Shown: positions 14,091 through 24,837 of the stretch, in pieces
Layout of the letters: each line of letters starts with the position of its first letter
How positions within the stretch are numbered: position 1 is the stretch's first letter
From: an uncultured Bacteroidales bacterium
GTDB lineage: Bacteria > Bacteroidota > Bacteroidia > Bacteroidales > Bacteroidaceae
DNA: 33,553 bases
Assembly: GCA_902799685.1 (NCBI GenBank)
Contig: CADCBO010000024.1
Location: 1-33,553, forward strand
Direction of reading: 5' to 3'
The notes under the pieces: generated by a model
Databases searched by the model: none
The model's input: only the letters and a program-made list of their open reading frames with translations
Told to the model about the DNA's origin: nothing
Program-made: the position numbers and the translations under genes

Positions 14091-15065
14091 TTATTTGGAG
14101 CGGTTTATGATTAGCTCCAGGTAGCTGGTGAAGGCGGAACGGAAGGTTTCTTCCATCTGAGTTGGGAGTGCGTTAAGGGCTTTGGTCTTAAGCTCTTGCA
14201 TCTTTTGGATGGCGTAGTCTATTCCTCCGTTGGAAAGGGTGTATTCTGTTACCTCTTGTATCTGCTGTGGGGTTGCGGTAAGGTTGCGGATGGCTTTGAT
14301 ATGCTTGGTCCAGTCGCGGCTGCTGTTATTGAGGGCATAGATGGCCGGGAGAGTGAATTTTCCCTCCTTCAAGTCATTGCCGGAGGGCTTGCCGGTCTCC
14401 TTACTTTCATGATAATCCAGGATATCATCCATTATCTGGAAACAGAGGCCGGCAATGGTTCCATAGGTTCGGAATGACTCCACCTGATCTGGGGTGGCAC
14501 CGCATAATATGGCGGAAAGTGTGGTGCAGGCTGCAAAAAGGCTTGCGGTCTTTCCGGTTATTATGTCAAAATAGGCATCTTCAGAGAGAGTATCGCTATT
14601 AAGGACATCCAGTTGGGTTATCTCTCCTTCTGAAAGGGTCCCTATCAGAGCTGAAATTGCATTTACACAATCCATGTTCCGGGTAGCAATCACTTCCTGA
14701 AGTGATTTGGATACTATATAGTCACCCAAAAGCACGGCCAGACGGTTGTCAAAGGCGGCATTGGCCGATGTTTTGCCACGACGGGTCTCACTCTCATCTA
14801 CTACATCATCGTGGATAAGGCTACCCTGATGGACTAATTCAACGGCCGATGCCAAGTGGTAAATGCCGGCAGGGATATCGTTACACAGGCTTTTGGCAAC
14901 AAGCAATACAAGCACCGGTCGCATCATCTTGCCGTTGCGCTGCAGCAGGAACCTGAGCAAAAGGTCAACAGCAGGATTGGTGCTGGAAAACAGCGATGAA
15001 TACATTGATTTGAATTCATTGAACTCAGATTCTATCGGCAAAAATATCTGCTTATTGTTATCCAT
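14091..15065 (-). CDS. ispB: Polyprenyl (octaprenyl-type) diphosphate synthase
   Basis: This enzyme extends allylic diphosphates with isopentenyl diphosphate in trans to make the long side chain of menaquinone. The 324-residue all-helical protein has the first aspartate-rich motif LIHDDVVDESETRRG, the second aspartate-rich motif QIMDDILDYHESKETGKPSG, and NGKMMRPVLVLLVAKSL near the N-terminus, which fits the RP-containing substrate region. Members of this group are typically about 325 residues. The symbol ispB is used by analogy; chain length cannot be read from the sequence. It is divergent from polA and has a promoter box only seven bases from its start. Confidence 0.88.
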   Translation of the reverse strand: MDNNKQIFLPIESEFNEFKSMYSSLFSSTNPAVDLLLRFLLQRNGKMMRPVLVLLVAKSLCNDIPAGIYHLASAVELVHQGSLIHDDVVDESETRRGKTSANAAFDNRLAVLLGDYIVSKSLQEVIATRNMDCVNAISALIGTLSEGEITQLDVLNSDTLSEDAYFDIITGKTASLFAACTTLSAILCGATPDQVESFRTYGTIAGLCFQIMDDILDYHESKETGKPSGNDLKEGKFTLPAIYALNNSSRDWTKHIKAIRNLTATPQQIQEVTEYTLSNGGIDYAIQKMQELKTKALNALPTQMEETFRSAFTSYLELIINRSK

Positions 15066-15072
15066 ACCGGCA

Positions 15073-15080
15073 CAAAATTA
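15073..15080 (-). promoter_or_regulatory. -7 box of the polyprenyl synthase gene
   Basis: The reverse strand reads TAATTTTG (15080-15073), an exact TAnnTTTG match, only 7 bases before the ATG at 15065. CTTG at the -33 position (around 15098) is one base from TTTG. A nearly leaderless transcript is predicted. Confidence 0.45.
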
Positions 15081-15110
15081 GCAATAAATGTCCGTTTCAA
15101 GAAAAAATTG

Positions 15111-15118
15111 TACTTTTA
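15111..15118 (+). promoter_or_regulatory. Near-consensus -7 box of polA
   Basis: TACTTTTA matches TAnnTTTG except for the final base and is 20 bases before the polA ATG at 15139. It falls inside the upstream extension of the frame, which supports the later start. Confidence 0.35.
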
Positions 15119-15138
15119 CATATCAAACATTCTCTTTT

Positions 15139-17994
15139 ATGGACAAACTGTTTCTTCTAGATGCTTATGCGTTGATATACAGGGCATACTATGCTTTCCT
15201 TAAGGCTCCCAGAATCAATTCAAAAGGATTCAACACATCGGCAGTGCTCGGATTCGTGAACACACTTGAGGAGATTCTGACAAAGGAGCAGCCCACCCAT
15301 ATAGGAGTGGCGTTCGACCCCAAAGGCGGCACATTCCGACATGAGTTGTATAAGGAATACAAGGCGCAGCGTGAAGAGACACCCGAGGTAATACGGGAAT
15401 CCGTACCGGTAATAAAGCAGATACTTGAAGCATACCGTATCCCAATCCTTGAAGTGCCAGGATTCGAGGCAGATGACGTGATAGGTACTTTGGCCCATAA
15501 AGCCGATGAAAAGGGCATAACAACATATATGATGACCCCTGATAAGGACTATTGTCAGTTGGTTACAGACAGGGCGCTGATATATCGGCCCAAATATGGA
15601 AACAACGGCTATGAAGTGATGGGCCCCAGGCAGGTGCTGGAAAAATACGGTCTAAGCAATACAACCCAGGTAATAGATATGCTTGGACTCATGGGCGACA
15701 GTTCGGATAACATTCCAGGTTGTCCCGGAATAGGAGAGAAGACAGCCGTAAAACTTATAAACGATTTTGGAGATATTGACGGACTGCTGGCCAATACGGA
15801 CAAACTAAAGGGCGCACTTAAGGAGAAGGTTGAAAACAACGTTGAGCAGATCAAATTCAGCCGTCTGCTTGCTACCATAAGAACCGATGTTCCTATTGAA
15901 CTTGACATGGAACAGCTCAAATTCTCCGAACCTGACGGACAGAAACTGACAGGTCTGTTTGAAGATCTTGAGTTCCGCACTCTGATGAACAAGTTCAGGA
16001 CAAGGAACAGTTCTACCGGAACTGTACACAAAACAGGAGAACCTGAAATATTTGACAAAACACGGGAGGGTTCAAACACACCGGAACAAAAAAGCAAACC
16101 CTCAGCAAACGACGGTTTTCATGGCGATCTGTTTGACATATTCCAGCCCGACGCCCAGCCTGAGCAGGAATATTCAAATCTCAAGGACATAAAATCAGTG
16201 CAACATAACTACTATCTCATTGAAAAAGAAAATGATGCTGAAACGTTAGCCCATAAAATCACTGCATGGGATTTTTTCTGTTTTGATACAGAAACCACTG
16301 GAACTGACGCAATATCGGCACAGATAGTAGGTTTGAGCATAAGCCATTACGAACATGAAGCCTGGTACGTGGCAATGCCCCGGGATAAAGAAGGGAAGCA
16401 ACGGATGCTTGAGATTTTCCGTTCCGTCTTTGAAAACCCGGCAACCCTCAAGATAGGGCAGAACATAAAATATGACATTCTCATTCTGGGCAACTACGGA
16501 ATCAAAGTTCAAGGCAAACTTTTTGACACCATGATTGCACACTATCTGCTTCAGCCTGAACTCCGTCATAATATGGATTATCTGGCCGAAATTTACCTTG
16601 GCTACAAGACCATTCATATTGAAGAACTGATAGGCCAAAAGGGAAAGAACCAGAAGAACATGTCAGACCTTGATCCAGGCAAAGTCTATGAATACGCATG
16701 TGAGGATGCCGATGTAACACTGCAATTGAAGCACATCCTTGAGAAAGAGCTTGAAAAGGATGGTACCACATCATTATTCACAGAAGTTGAAATGCCTCTT
16801 GTACAGGTATTGGCCTATATGGAAAGGAATGGCGTTATGATTGATCCTGCCGCATTGGCCGAAACATCACGGCTCTTTACAGAGAGAATGAAAGCGCTGG
16901 AGACCAGGATATTCCAGGAGGCTGGAGGTAATCAATTCAACATACTGTCACCAAAACAGGTTGGAGAGGTCCTGTTTGAAAGGATGAAAATTACGGATAA
17001 ACCCAAGAAAACCAAGACCGGTCAGTACGTGACATCGGAGGAAGTACTGGAATCACTCCGTGCTGAACATAACATAGTTGACCTTATCCTTCAATACCGT
17101 GGACTAAAGAAACTGCTTGGAACATACGTAGACTCATTGCCGCAGTTGGTAAATTCCGCTACAGGCAAGATTCATACATCATTCAACCAGACCGTGACAG
17201 CTACGGGACGACTCAGTTCAAGCAATCCGAACCTGCAGAACATTCCTGTCCGGGATGAGGACGGAAAGGAGGTACGCAAAGCTTTCATTCCTGAACCTGG
17301 ATGCAAATTCTTCAGTGCCGACTATTCGCAGATTGAGCTTCGAATAATGGCTCACTTGAGTCAGGACCCGAATATGATAGAAGATTTCAAGTTAGGACAT
17401 GACATTCATGCCGCTACCGCTGCCAAGGTATTCCACAAAAAAATAGAAGAGGTATCAAAATCCGAACGCAGCAAAGCCAAAACAGCAAACTTCGGTATCA
17501 TTTACGGAATATCCGCTTTTGGTCTGGCACAGCGCATGGGTGTGAGCCGTACAGAGGCTAAAGAACTGATTGAAAACTACTTTAAGACTTACAGCGGCAT
17601 TAAGCAATATATGGACCATTCCATTGATGAAGCACGCAAAAAGGGATATATAGAGACCATACTAAAACGCAAACGCTATCTGCCGGACATCAATTCCCAT
17701 AATGCTACAGTCAGAGGTTTTGCAGAACGGAACGCCATAAACGCTCCCATCCAAGGAAGTGCTGCAGACATCATAAAGAAAGCCATGATTGCAATCTATC
17801 GCAGGTTCATAGATGAAAACATAAAATCAACCATGATACTTCAAGTTCATGATGAACTTAATTTCAATGTTGTACCTGGCGAAGAAGAAAAGGTAAAGAA
17901 TATTGTAATTGAAGAGATGCAGAATGCATGGCCCATGTCTGTTCCCCTTATAGCAGACTGCGGATGGGGATCAAACTGGCTTGAAGCCCATTAG
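15139..17994 (+). CDS. polA: DNA polymerase I
   Basis: PolA fills gaps in repair and replaces Okazaki primers. The 951-residue protein has a 5'-nuclease domain at about 1-290 (LFLLDAYALIYRAYYAFLKA, EADDVIGTLA, DSSDNIPGCPGIGEKTA). The 3'-5' exonuclease domain has its DxE motif at about 380 (FDTETTGTD), so proofreading appears intact. The family A polymerase domain has TATGRLSSSNPNLQNIP, motif A DYSQIELR at about 728, the O-helix region KTANFGIIYGISAFGL and motif C QVHDEL at about 901. The start MDKLFLLDAY is chosen by homology; the frame extends 17 codons upstream through the promoter. It ends 8 bases from the convergent methyltransferase gene. Confidence 0.97.
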   Translation: MDKLFLLDAYALIYRAYYAFLKAPRINSKGFNTSAVLGFVNTLEEILTKEQPTHIGVAFDPKGGTFRHELYKEYKAQREETPEVIRESVPVIKQILEAYRIPILEVPGFEADDVIGTLAHKADEKGITTYMMTPDKDYCQLVTDRALIYRPKYGNNGYEVMGPRQVLEKYGLSNTTQVIDMLGLMGDSSDNIPGCPGIGEKTAVKLINDFGDIDGLLANTDKLKGALKEKVENNVEQIKFSRLLATIRTDVPIELDMEQLKFSEPDGQKLTGLFEDLEFRTLMNKFRTRNSSTGTVHKTGEPEIFDKTREGSNTPEQKSKPSANDGFHGDLFDIFQPDAQPEQEYSNLKDIKSVQHNYYLIEKENDAETLAHKITAWDFFCFDTETTGTDAISAQIVGLSISHYEHEAWYVAMPRDKEGKQRMLEIFRSVFENPATLKIGQNIKYDILILGNYGIKVQGKLFDTMIAHYLLQPELRHNMDYLAEIYLGYKTIHIEELIGQKGKNQKNMSDLDPGKVYEYACEDADVTLQLKHILEKELEKDGTTSLFTEVEMPLVQVLAYMERNGVMIDPAALAETSRLFTERMKALETRIFQEAGGNQFNILSPKQVGEVLFERMKITDKPKKTKTGQYVTSEEVLESLRAEHNIVDLILQYRGLKKLLGTYVDSLPQLVNSATGKIHTSFNQTVTATGRLSSSNPNLQNIPVRDEDGKEVRKAFIPEPGCKFFSADYSQIELRIMAHLSQDPNMIEDFKLGHDIHAATAAKVFHKKIEEVSKSERSKAKTANFGIIYGISAFGLAQRMGVSRTEAKELIENYFKTYSGIKQYMDHSIDEARKKGYIETILKRKRYLPDINSHNATVRGFAERNAINAPIQGSAADIIKKAMIAIYRRFIDENIKSTMILQVHDELNFNVVPGEEEKVKNIVIEEMQNAWPMSVPLIADCGWGSNWLEAH

Positions 17995-18002
17995 GATAAA
18001 GT

Positions 18003-18545
18003 CTAAAGCAACTCTTTTAACTGTCTGGCGAATTCCCATATTACAAGACCGGCAGTGACCGATACATTCAATGAATGTTTTGTTCCATATTGAGGTATCT
18101 CAAGTGAGACAGAACATTCATCTACAACATTCTGGTTAACTCCTTTTACTTCATTACCCAAAACAAGTGCATATCTTTTAACAGGATCAACCTTAAATTC
18201 ATCGAGCTTTATACTACCTTCAACCTGTTCTACGGCAACAGTAACATAACCTTTACCCTTAAGTTCTTTTACAATACTGACACAATCATCCGTATATATC
18301 CATTCAACACTTTCTTCTGCTCCAAGTGCTGTTTTATGTATCTCTACCAGGCAATTATCGGGAGTAGCAGTTATACCACACAATATTATACGTTCAACTC
18401 TGAAAGCATCTGATGTACGGAATACAGATCCTACATTATAGAGACTGCGTACATCATCAAGAATAACAGTAAGAGGCAGTTTTTTACTTATCCTGAACTC
18501 TTCTATATCCATTCTTCCAAGTTCAGCAACACTTAGTTTTCTCAT
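18003..18545 (-). CDS. TrmH/SpoU family RNA 2'-O-methyltransferase
   Basis: This 180-residue SPOUT-fold enzyme uses S-adenosylmethionine to methylate a ribose 2'-OH in tRNA or rRNA. Motif 1 is visible as VRSLYNVGSVFRTSDAF, motif 2 as ALVLGNEVKGV and motif 3 as IPQYGTKHSLNVSVTAGLVI, which forms the trefoil knot and SAM pocket. It lacks the N-terminal substrate-binding domain of RlmB, so it is closer to short TrmH/TrmL-like proteins; the target nucleotide is unknown. It is convergent with polA and lies downstream of a very AT-rich gap. Confidence 0.9.
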   Translation of the reverse strand: MRKLSVAELGRMDIEEFRISKKLPLTVILDDVRSLYNVGSVFRTSDAFRVERIILCGITATPDNCLVEIHKTALGAEESVEWIYTDDCVSIVKELKGKGYVTVAVEQVEGSIKLDEFKVDPVKRYALVLGNEVKGVNQNVVDECSVSLEIPQYGTKHSLNVSVTAGLVIWEFARQLKELL

Positions 18546-19006
18546 ATCATTCTTTTATGTCCTGTGTAAAATTAGTTGATTTAAACGATTATTCCTGTTG
18601 AAAAGAAGGTAAATAAGTGTTTAAAACAAAAACATAAAAAGTGAACTTAAAAATTGCTATTTCAAATCACATTCAAGTATGGAACTATTTTTGAAAAACT
18701 AATGTTCATACCATTTTTTTATTGGAGTTTTTACAAACAGACAATAAACACCATTATTTCAAGACATTTATCAAACCATATACCAATATAGATGTAAACT
18801 ATATGTGTAAAGCTATATAATTTATTCTATATTAATGATTTATATTGTTAATACAATTGTTTGTAAATATCAGTTTCAGGGGATAAAAATAAGTATCTTT
18901 TAATAGAAAAAGATATCAACAGTATCAACACCCTATATAAAACAAAAGTTCAATAGAAATAAAAAGAAAACATACATATTCATTATAGGAAAGAGATACG
19001 TATATC
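18546..19006. other. 461-bp very AT-rich intergenic region
   Basis: I see no gene here. G+C is 20 percent in 18601-18660 and 18 percent in 18781-18840 by direct count, against 58 percent in a sampled line of leuS. It contains poly-A/T runs but no cluster of DnaA boxes and no clear large inverted repeat. A near-consensus -7 box TAATTTTA on the reverse strand (18574-18567) could serve the methyltransferase gene. Confidence 0.6.
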
Positions 19007-21328
19007 TTATCTGACAACAGTTATAGATACACTTTCACTTTTGTTGCTCTCCTGATTTGTAATAACAGCGTGATAAATACCTGATGTCACTTTATGTCCG
19101 TTCATATCAGTAAGGTTCCAGCTGTATGAACCACCATTGGATATTCCCTGATGAATAAGATGTCCTGAATTTGATGTAATGCGTATTGTACTCCATTGCG
19201 TAAGACCGGTTATTGTTACATAACCTTCAAATTCAGGTTTTACTGGATTAGGATAAACCAGAATATTTGATTTAGAAAGGTTTTCTTCCGGGTCTCTGGC
19301 CTGACCTCCATACTCAACCATTCCAAGCTCTGTACCAAAGAAAATGGAGCCATTATCTACGTTTTCGGTTATACTCATTATATAGTTAGATGGAAGCGGA
19401 CTGTTGCTTGTTGTAAAATGCTCCAGAGTCTTTGTTCCGTCAGCACTCATAAGGAAAACTCCATCATCGACTGTACCTATCCATTTGCGGTTTCCCTGGT
19501 CAATATATATGGCTGTTGTAATAACTTCACTGAAAAGATAATCAGCTAGTCCTGATCCATCATTTCTGGGTATCTTTATTCTTTCAAAAACAGGATTATT
19601 GTCATTTATGAAGTTACCAGGATCTTTAAGAATGAAAATACCCCTGTTTGTACCTATCCACAAGATACCGTTCATATCAAATTCATAGAAATAAATATCG
19701 TCTATTTCTTCAGTTTTTTCATCCTGGTTTTTGAAAAATGGTCCTGAAAATCTAAAAGAGTCATCACTATTGTCTTTTATGGTTCCTTTAGTGTCTATGC
19801 ATACTATTCCAGGAACATATCTGGAAGAATTGAGCCAAACTTTGTTTGAACCATGAAATCTGAGTTGTTTGAATGTAGGTAAACCGGCGATATCCTTATA
19901 ATATAATCCAAACCAGTTTCCGTCAGGTTCCATAACTTTTATTATGGTATCAGTCTCATTGTTAGCCATCCATAAGTTTCCTTTACTGTCATATTGGAGT
20001 GCACTTATACGGACATAATTGTATTTGTTGTATTCGTTATCGTTAAGGATACTTGTCAATCCGCTGTTGTTCCAGGTATGAAGCTTATAAAATTTGTCAT
20101 TTTTGAATTCATAAAGACCTTGTCCTGTTGAACCTACAAAAATATGACTGTTGTCATGAGGATCCTGTGCAGCTTCTGTAAGGTTTATATAATTGAGTCC
20201 TGTAATTTCATTAAGGTTATCCTGTAAATAATTCCAACGGCCGTCTTTATATGTCATTACAGTTCCTTCATAATTGATTCCTGAATAATTATGACATCCG
20301 CCTACAACAAGCATTTTATCGGTTTCAGGCCATGATACGGAATGAAACCAGTTACGTCGCGGACTGTTGGGTTTAATATCATGTAATTTACAGACAAACT
20401 CATTGTCGCTGATAGTATAAAGACAAAGTCCTTTTGTACCTTCACAAATCCAGATATCATTTCCAACAGATAGGACATGATCCAAATGATTTGGAAAATG
20501 ATAATCCTGACTGTTTTCAATAGTCGTAAAAACGGTAAGTACGGTATCCTGTATCAATGCCAGATTATTATTTATATAAGATATTCCGTTTACGTTATTC
20601 TTTATATCAACCAGTTTTCCGTTCTTTCTGTTTATAGTCCTTATTATGTTGTTATATGATCTTCCCATAAGTAAACCGTCAAATTCAAACAGGTCTATGA
20701 ATTTTCTGGGAAGGAACATCTTCCAGTTGGAACTGTCAAGAAGATTATCATTCAGGTTGCCAAGATAAATACCGGCATTGCTGCTGCAAAGAATGGAATC
20801 ATGAAGAATGATTGATGTATGAACAGGGGAGTCAAATTTATATGAATTGCTGATTTCACGCTTTTTTACATCAAAAACAATAAGGCCTATGTCAGTTGAT
20901 ATGTATGCTTTTTCACCGTAAACCTTGATTTCATTTACAGAAGCGTTGCCAATAGAATTGTTTTTTATGTCAGTGAAATTATAAATGGTCTCATCTTCAT
21001 ATAAAATGTCTATATTACCGTTTGAATAGGCCAGGATAACGGCTTTTTCTGTATTGCAATATGCCATCATGGCAATTTCAGTATCTGAAAGTCCGCCTGT
21101 TTTGTCTATGGTATATATTGCTTCATCGGCCGGATCATAGAAGTATAGCGCTCCCTCGCTTATCACGAATATCTTTCCGAAAGCATTCAATGCATAAGTT
21201 GCGTTGTTATATGCCGGATGTGATCTCCAGGTACCGACCGGTATGCCGGCTTGAGCCTTATAAAAAGGCAACAGGAGCATTACCGCAGCTATTGCGATAA
21301 TGGCTCCTCTTGTCAGTCTCTTTATCAT
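19007..21328 (-). CDS. porZ: PorZ-like beta-propeller protein with type IX secretion C-terminal domain
   Basis: The 773-residue protein has a signal peptide (about 1-27, ending AQA), then [19 protein letters not shown] and a long run of propeller blades with two-component-regulator-propeller features ([54 protein letters not shown]). It ends in a C-terminal type A sorting-like domain from about 690 ([20 protein letters not shown], ending in GIYHAVI and ESVSITVVR). Size and order match PorZ of the type IX secretion attachment complex, which sits on the cell surface and handles anionic LPS for cargo anchoring. It overlaps rdgB by four bases (ATGA), as expected for a leuS-rdgB-porZ operon. Its base composition is clearly lower in G+C than leuS (32 percent in a counted line near 20000). 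A generic T9SS propeller cargo protein is the alternative. Confidence 0.78.
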   Translation of the reverse strand: MIKRLTRGAIIAIAAVMLLLPFYKAQAGIPVGTWRSHPAYNNATYALNAFGKIFVISEGALYFYDPADEAIYTIDKTGGLSDTEIAMMAYCNTEKAVILAYSNGNIDILYEDETIYNFTDIKNNSIGNASVNEIKVYGEKAYISTDIGLIVFDVKKREISNSYKFDSPVHTSIILHDSILCSSNAGIYLGNLNDNLLDSSNWKMFLPRKFIDLFEFDGLLMGRSYNNIIRTINRKNGKLVDIKNNVNGISYINNNLALIQDTVLTVFTTIENSQDYHFPNHLDHVLSVGNDIWICEGTKGLCLYTISDNEFVCKLHDIKPNSPRRNWFHSVSWPETDKMLVVGGCHNYSGINYEGTVMTYKDGRWNYLQDNLNEITGLNYINLTEAAQDPHDNSHIFVGSTGQGLYEFKNDKFYKLHTWNNSGLTSILNDNEYNKYNYVRISALQYDSKGNLWMANNETDTIIKVMEPDGNWFGLYYKDIAGLPTFKQLRFHGSNKVWLNSSRYVPGIVCIDTKGTIKDNSDDSFRFSGPFFKNQDEKTEEIDDIYFYEFDMNGILWIGTNRGIFILKDPGNFINDNNPVFERIKIPRNDGSGLADYLFSEVITTAIYIDQGNRKWIGTVDDGVFLMSADGTKTLEHFTTSNSPLPSNYIMSITENVDNGSIFFGTELGMVEYGGQARDPEENLSKSNILVYPNPVKPEFEGYVTITGLTQWSTIRITSNSGHLIHQGISNGGSYSWNLTDMNGHKVTSGIYHAVITNQESNKSESVSITVVR

Positions 21329-21900
21329 AATTGTTTTAAATATTCTGCCAGTTTCCTTACGGCGCGTCCCCTGTGACTTATCAGGTTCTTGCCTTCTGAA
21401 GACATTTGAGAGAATGTTTCGGTGTAACCGTCGGGGACGAATATCGGGTCATAACCGAATCCGCCGTCTCCGTAATGGCGCTCTGTCGCAATCTTTCCTG
21501 TCACAATTCCCTCAAACAGAACTTCCTGTCCGTTAAGTAATAACGCAACAACAGTGCGGAATTGTGCGCTGCGGTCCGTTTTTTTTTCAAGTTCACCCAG
21601 AAGTTTTGTCATATTGGCCTCCGAATCATGGTCACCAGCATATCGTGCCGAGTGAACTCCGGGTGCTCCGTTCAAGGCTTTAACCTCCAGGCCGGTATCG
21701 TCGGCAAAACAGTCATAACCGTAGTGCTCCTTGACGTAACGGGCTTTCTGCAGGGCGTTGTCCTGAAAGGTATCACCGGTCTCAGGGATATACTCGTGGC
21801 AACCTATGTCGTTCAGGGATAGCACCTCAAAGCGGTCGCCAAGTATCTGGCGGACCTCTTCAAGCTTATGGCTGTTGTTGGTGGCAAAAACCAGTTTCAT
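21325..21900 (-). CDS. rdgB: XTP/dITP diphosphatase (RdgB/HAM1)
   Basis: RdgB hydrolyses the non-canonical nucleotides XTP, ITP and dITP to monophosphates and keeps deaminated purines out of nucleic acids. The 191-residue protein begins with the family motif [20 protein letters not shown]. It carries [25 protein letters not shown] and [20 protein letters not shown], then ISHRGRA near the end. All are standard active-site segments. It lies 5 bases after leuS and its TGA overlaps the porZ ATG, so translation is probably coupled. Confidence 0.96.
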   Translation of the reverse strand: MKLVFATNNSHKLEEVRQILGDRFEVLSLNDIGCHEYIPETGDTFQDNALQKARYVKEHYGYDCFADDTGLEVKALNGAPGVHSARYAGDHDSEANMTKLLGELEKKTDRSAQFRTVVALLLNGQEVLFEGIVTGKIATERHYGDGGFGYDPIFVPDGYTETFSQMSSEGKNLISHRGRAVRKLAEYLKQL

Positions 21901-21905
21901 GCTGC

Positions 21906-24740
21906 TTAGATTACGATGTTCACGATCTTGCGCGGAACCACAATCACCTTGCGGATGGGCTTGCCGTCAATGTAGCCCTGTGCCTTCTCATTGGCCAGAA
22001 CTGCATCCTGGATCTCCTGCTGGGTTGCATCAGCTGGGAAGTCAAGCGTAAAGCGGGTCTTGCCGTTGAATGAGATGGAGTAGGTTATGCTGTCCTCCTT
22101 AAGGTAGCTCTCATCAAACTTGGGCCACTGGGCATCGCAAACTGTGGTCTGGTTGCCCAGAGCCTGCCAGAGTTCCTCGGCAATGTGCGGGGCAAACGGT
22201 GCAATCAGCTTTACAAGGTCGGTCAGTACCACCCGCTTGTTGCACTTAAGGGCCGAAAGCTCGTTTACGCAGATCATGAATGCGGCTACCGATGTGTTGT
22301 ATGAGAAGTTCTCAATATCCTCGGTCACCTTCTTTATAAGCTTGTGGATTGACTTGAGCTCATCCTTTGAAGGTGCGTCATCACTGATGTTCAGGTTACC
22401 TTCCTTGTCAGTGAATAGGTTCCACATCTTGCGGATGAAGCGGTGGCAGCCGTCAATGCCGTTGGTATCCCAGGGCTTTGATTGCTCAAGCGGGCCAAGG
22501 AACATCTCGTACATGCGCAGGGTATCGGCACCGTATCTCTCGATGATTACATCGGGATTGACTACGTTGAACATTGACTTACTCATCTTCTCAACGGCCC
22601 ATCCGCAGATGTACTTACCGTTCTCCAGTATGAACTCGGCGTTGTTGTACTCAGGCCTCCAGTTCTTGAATGCCTCAACGTCCAGTACATCGGCGCTTAC
22701 AATGTTTACGTCAACGTGGATGGGAGTGGTGTCATATTGGTCCTTGAGACCGAATGATACGAATGTATTGGTGTCCTTGATACGGTATACAAAGTTACTG
22801 CGGCCCTGTATCATACCCTGGTTGATAAGCTTGCTGAACGGCTCCTCAACCTCACTTACGCCCAGGTCCTTGAGGAACTTGTTCCAGAACCTTGAGTATA
22901 TAAGGTGACCGGTTGCGTGCTCTGAACCTCCCAGATAGAGGTCTACGCACTTCCAGTAGCTGTCAGCCTCCTTGCTTACCAAAGCCTTGTCATTGTGCGG
23001 ATCCATGTAACGCAGATAGTAGGCCGATGAGCCTGCAAATCCGGGCATGGTGTTGAGCTCCAGCGGGAATACGGTCACGTTGTCTATGAGTGACTTGCTT
23101 ACTACCTTCTTAGACTTGGTGTCAAAGGCCCAGTTCTGGGCGTGGCCAAGCGGCGGCTCACCGGTCTCGGTGGGCTTGTATTCACTGATCTCGGGCAGCT
23201 CAAGCGGCAGGCACTCCTCAGGGATCATTGTGGGAATACCGTTTTTATAGTAAACAGGGAAGGGCTCGCCCCAGTAGCGCTGACGGCTGAATATGGCGTC
23301 ACGCAGACGGTAGTTGACCTTGATGCGGCCAAGCTTGTTCTCCTTTACATATTTCTTGGTGGCAGCAATGGCCTCTTTGACTGTGAGTCCGTTCAGGTTG
23401 AGACCGCCCTCACGGATCTGGTCAGGACGGGGTGAATTCATCATGATGCCCTCCTTGGCGTCAAAGCTCTCCTCGGATACGTCGCAACCCTTAATGAGCG
23501 GACGGATCTCAAGGCCAAAATGTTTGGCGAATGCGTAGTCACGGCTGTCGTGTGCAGGTACGGCCATGATGGCGCCTGTACCGTAGCCGGCCAGTACATA
23601 ATCACTTATCCAAACGGGTACATCCTCACCTGTCAAGGGGTTGATGGCATATGATCCGCTGAACACGCCTGTTACCTTGCGGTCGGCTATGCGCTCGCGC
23701 TCGGTGCGCTTCTTTACGGCAGCTACGTAGGCATCCACCTCTTTCTTCTGGGCAGGAGTTGTGAGTTGTGCTACAAGCTCGCTCTCGGGAGCCAGAACCA
23801 TGAATGTTACACCGAATATTGTATCAGCGCGGGTTGTGAATATGGTGAATTCTATGTCGCTGTCCTTTACGTGGAACTGCATCTCAGTACCCTCAGAGCG
23901 GCCTATCCAGTTGCGCTGGGTCTCCTTGATGGAATCGGACCAGTCTATCTTGTCCAGACCGTCAAGCAGGCGCTGTGCGTAAGCAGATACTCTTAAGCAC
24001 CACTGGCGCATCTTTTTCTGCTCCACGGGGAATCCGCCGCGGACCGATACTCCCTCAACTACCTCATCGTTGGCAAGTACGGTGCCCAGTCCGGCGCACC
24101 AGTTTACCATTGTCTCGCCTTGGTAGGCTATGCGGTAGTTCATTAGGACATCGGACTTCTGCTTGTCATCCATAGCCTTCCACTCTGCTGCGGTGAACTC
24201 AAGCTCTTCGCTCTGAGCTACGTCAAGGCCCTCGGTGCCCTTCTGTTCAAAGTGCTCAATGAGCTTCTCAATGGGCTGGGCGCTCTGGCACTTGTTGCAG
24301 TAGAATGAGTTGAACATTTTCTGGAATGCCCACTGGGTCCAGTGGTAGTAACCGGGCTCGCAGGTGCGTACCTCGCGGTCCCAATCGAATGAGAATCCTA
24401 TCTTGTCCAGCTGCTCGCGGTAGCGGTTTATGTTGTTCTCAGTTGTAATTGCGGGGTGCTGGCCGGTCTGTATGGCGTACTGTTCGGCGGGCAGGCCGTA
24501 TGCATCGTAACCCATGGGGTTCAGGACGTTGAAGCCGCACTGACGCTTGTAGCGGGCATAAATGTCCGATGCAATGTAACCCAGCGGGTGGCCTACGTGC
24601 AGGCCGGCGCCTGAGGGGTAGGGGAACATGTTTAGTACGTAATACTTGGGTCTTGAGGCATCCTCCTTAACTCTGTAGGTACCCTCTTTGGCCCACTTTT
24701 CCTGCCATTTCTTTTCAATTGCTCTGAAATCGTATTCCAT
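21906..24740 (-). CDS. leuS: Leucyl-tRNA synthetase
   Basis: LeuRS charges tRNA-Leu with leucine. The 944-residue class I enzyme starts [20 protein letters not shown]. It has the HIGH-type motif [16 protein letters not shown], a zinc-region insertion with a single CNKC pair followed by a lineage-specific stretch (about 165-225), and the CP1 editing domain ([20 protein letters not shown]). It also has the KMSKS loop ([12 protein letters not shown]) and the anticodon-binding domain ending in a C-terminal DUF-like cap. The frame runs 20 codons further upstream, but homology and a promoter box at 24770 favour ATG 24740. It heads the leuS-rdgB-porZ cluster and is divergent from a propeller lipoprotein gene. 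Confidence 0.97.
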   Translation of the reverse strand: MEYDFRAIEKKWQEKWAKEGTYRVKEDASRPKYYVLNMFPYPSGAGLHVGHPLGYIASDIYARYKRQCGFNVLNPMGYDAYGLPAEQYAIQTGQHPAITTENNINRYREQLDKIGFSFDWDREVRTCEPGYYHWTQWAFQKMFNSFYCNKCQSAQPIEKLIEHFEQKGTEGLDVAQSEELEFTAAEWKAMDDKQKSDVLMNYRIAYQGETMVNWCAGLGTVLANDEVVEGVSVRGGFPVEQKKMRQWCLRVSAYAQRLLDGLDKIDWSDSIKETQRNWIGRSEGTEMQFHVKDSDIEFTIFTTRADTIFGVTFMVLAPESELVAQLTTPAQKKEVDAYVAAVKKRTERERIADRKVTGVFSGSYAINPLTGEDVPVWISDYVLAGYGTGAIMAVPAHDSRDYAFAKHFGLEIRPLIKGCDVSEESFDAKEGIMMNSPRPDQIREGGLNLNGLTVKEAIAATKKYVKENKLGRIKVNYRLRDAIFSRQRYWGEPFPVYYKNGIPTMIPEECLPLELPEISEYKPTETGEPPLGHAQNWAFDTKSKKVVSKSLIDNVTVFPLELNTMPGFAGSSAYYLRYMDPHNDKALVSKEADSYWKCVDLYLGGSEHATGHLIYSRFWNKFLKDLGVSEVEEPFSKLINQGMIQGRSNFVYRIKDTNTFVSFGLKDQYDTTPIHVDVNIVSADVLDVEAFKNWRPEYNNAEFILENGKYICGWAVEKMSKSMFNVVNPDVIIERYGADTLRMYEMFLGPLEQSKPWDTNGIDGCHRFIRKMWNLFTDKEGNLNISDDAPSKDELKSIHKLIKKVTEDIENFSYNTSVAAFMICVNELSALKCNKRVVLTDLVKLIAPFAPHIAEELWQALGNQTTVCDAQWPKFDESYLKEDSITYSISFNGKTRFTLDFPADATQQEIQDAVLANEKAQGYIDGKPIRKVIVVPRKIVNIVI

Positions 24741-24769
24741 TATTTCGTAGAATGTTTCGTTTTGACGCG

Positions 24770-24777
24770 CAAAATTA
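24770..24777 (-). promoter_or_regulatory. -7 box of the leuS operon
   Basis: The reverse strand reads TAATTTTG (24777-24770), an exact TAnnTTTG match, 29 bases before the leuS ATG. A TTTG occurs further upstream but at an unusually short spacing of 12. Confidence 0.4.
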
Positions 24778-24811
24778 CACAATTTCAGGCAAAAACACAT
24801 TGTGGATGTCG

Positions 24812-24819
24812 TATCTTTG
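24812..24819 (+). promoter_or_regulatory. -7 box of the second propeller lipoprotein gene
   Basis: TATCTTTG is an exact TAnnTTTG match, 18 bases before the ATG at 24838 and 9 before an alternative in-frame ATG at 24829. It rules out the more upstream GTG at 24802 as the start of this transcript. Confidence 0.45.
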
Positions 24820-24837
24820 TGTCAAATAATGCTTGCT

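Noticed and set aside
18546-19006. AT-rich gap as a possible oriC
   Set aside because: No DnaA-box cluster and no dnaA/dnaN genes nearby; only base composition fits.
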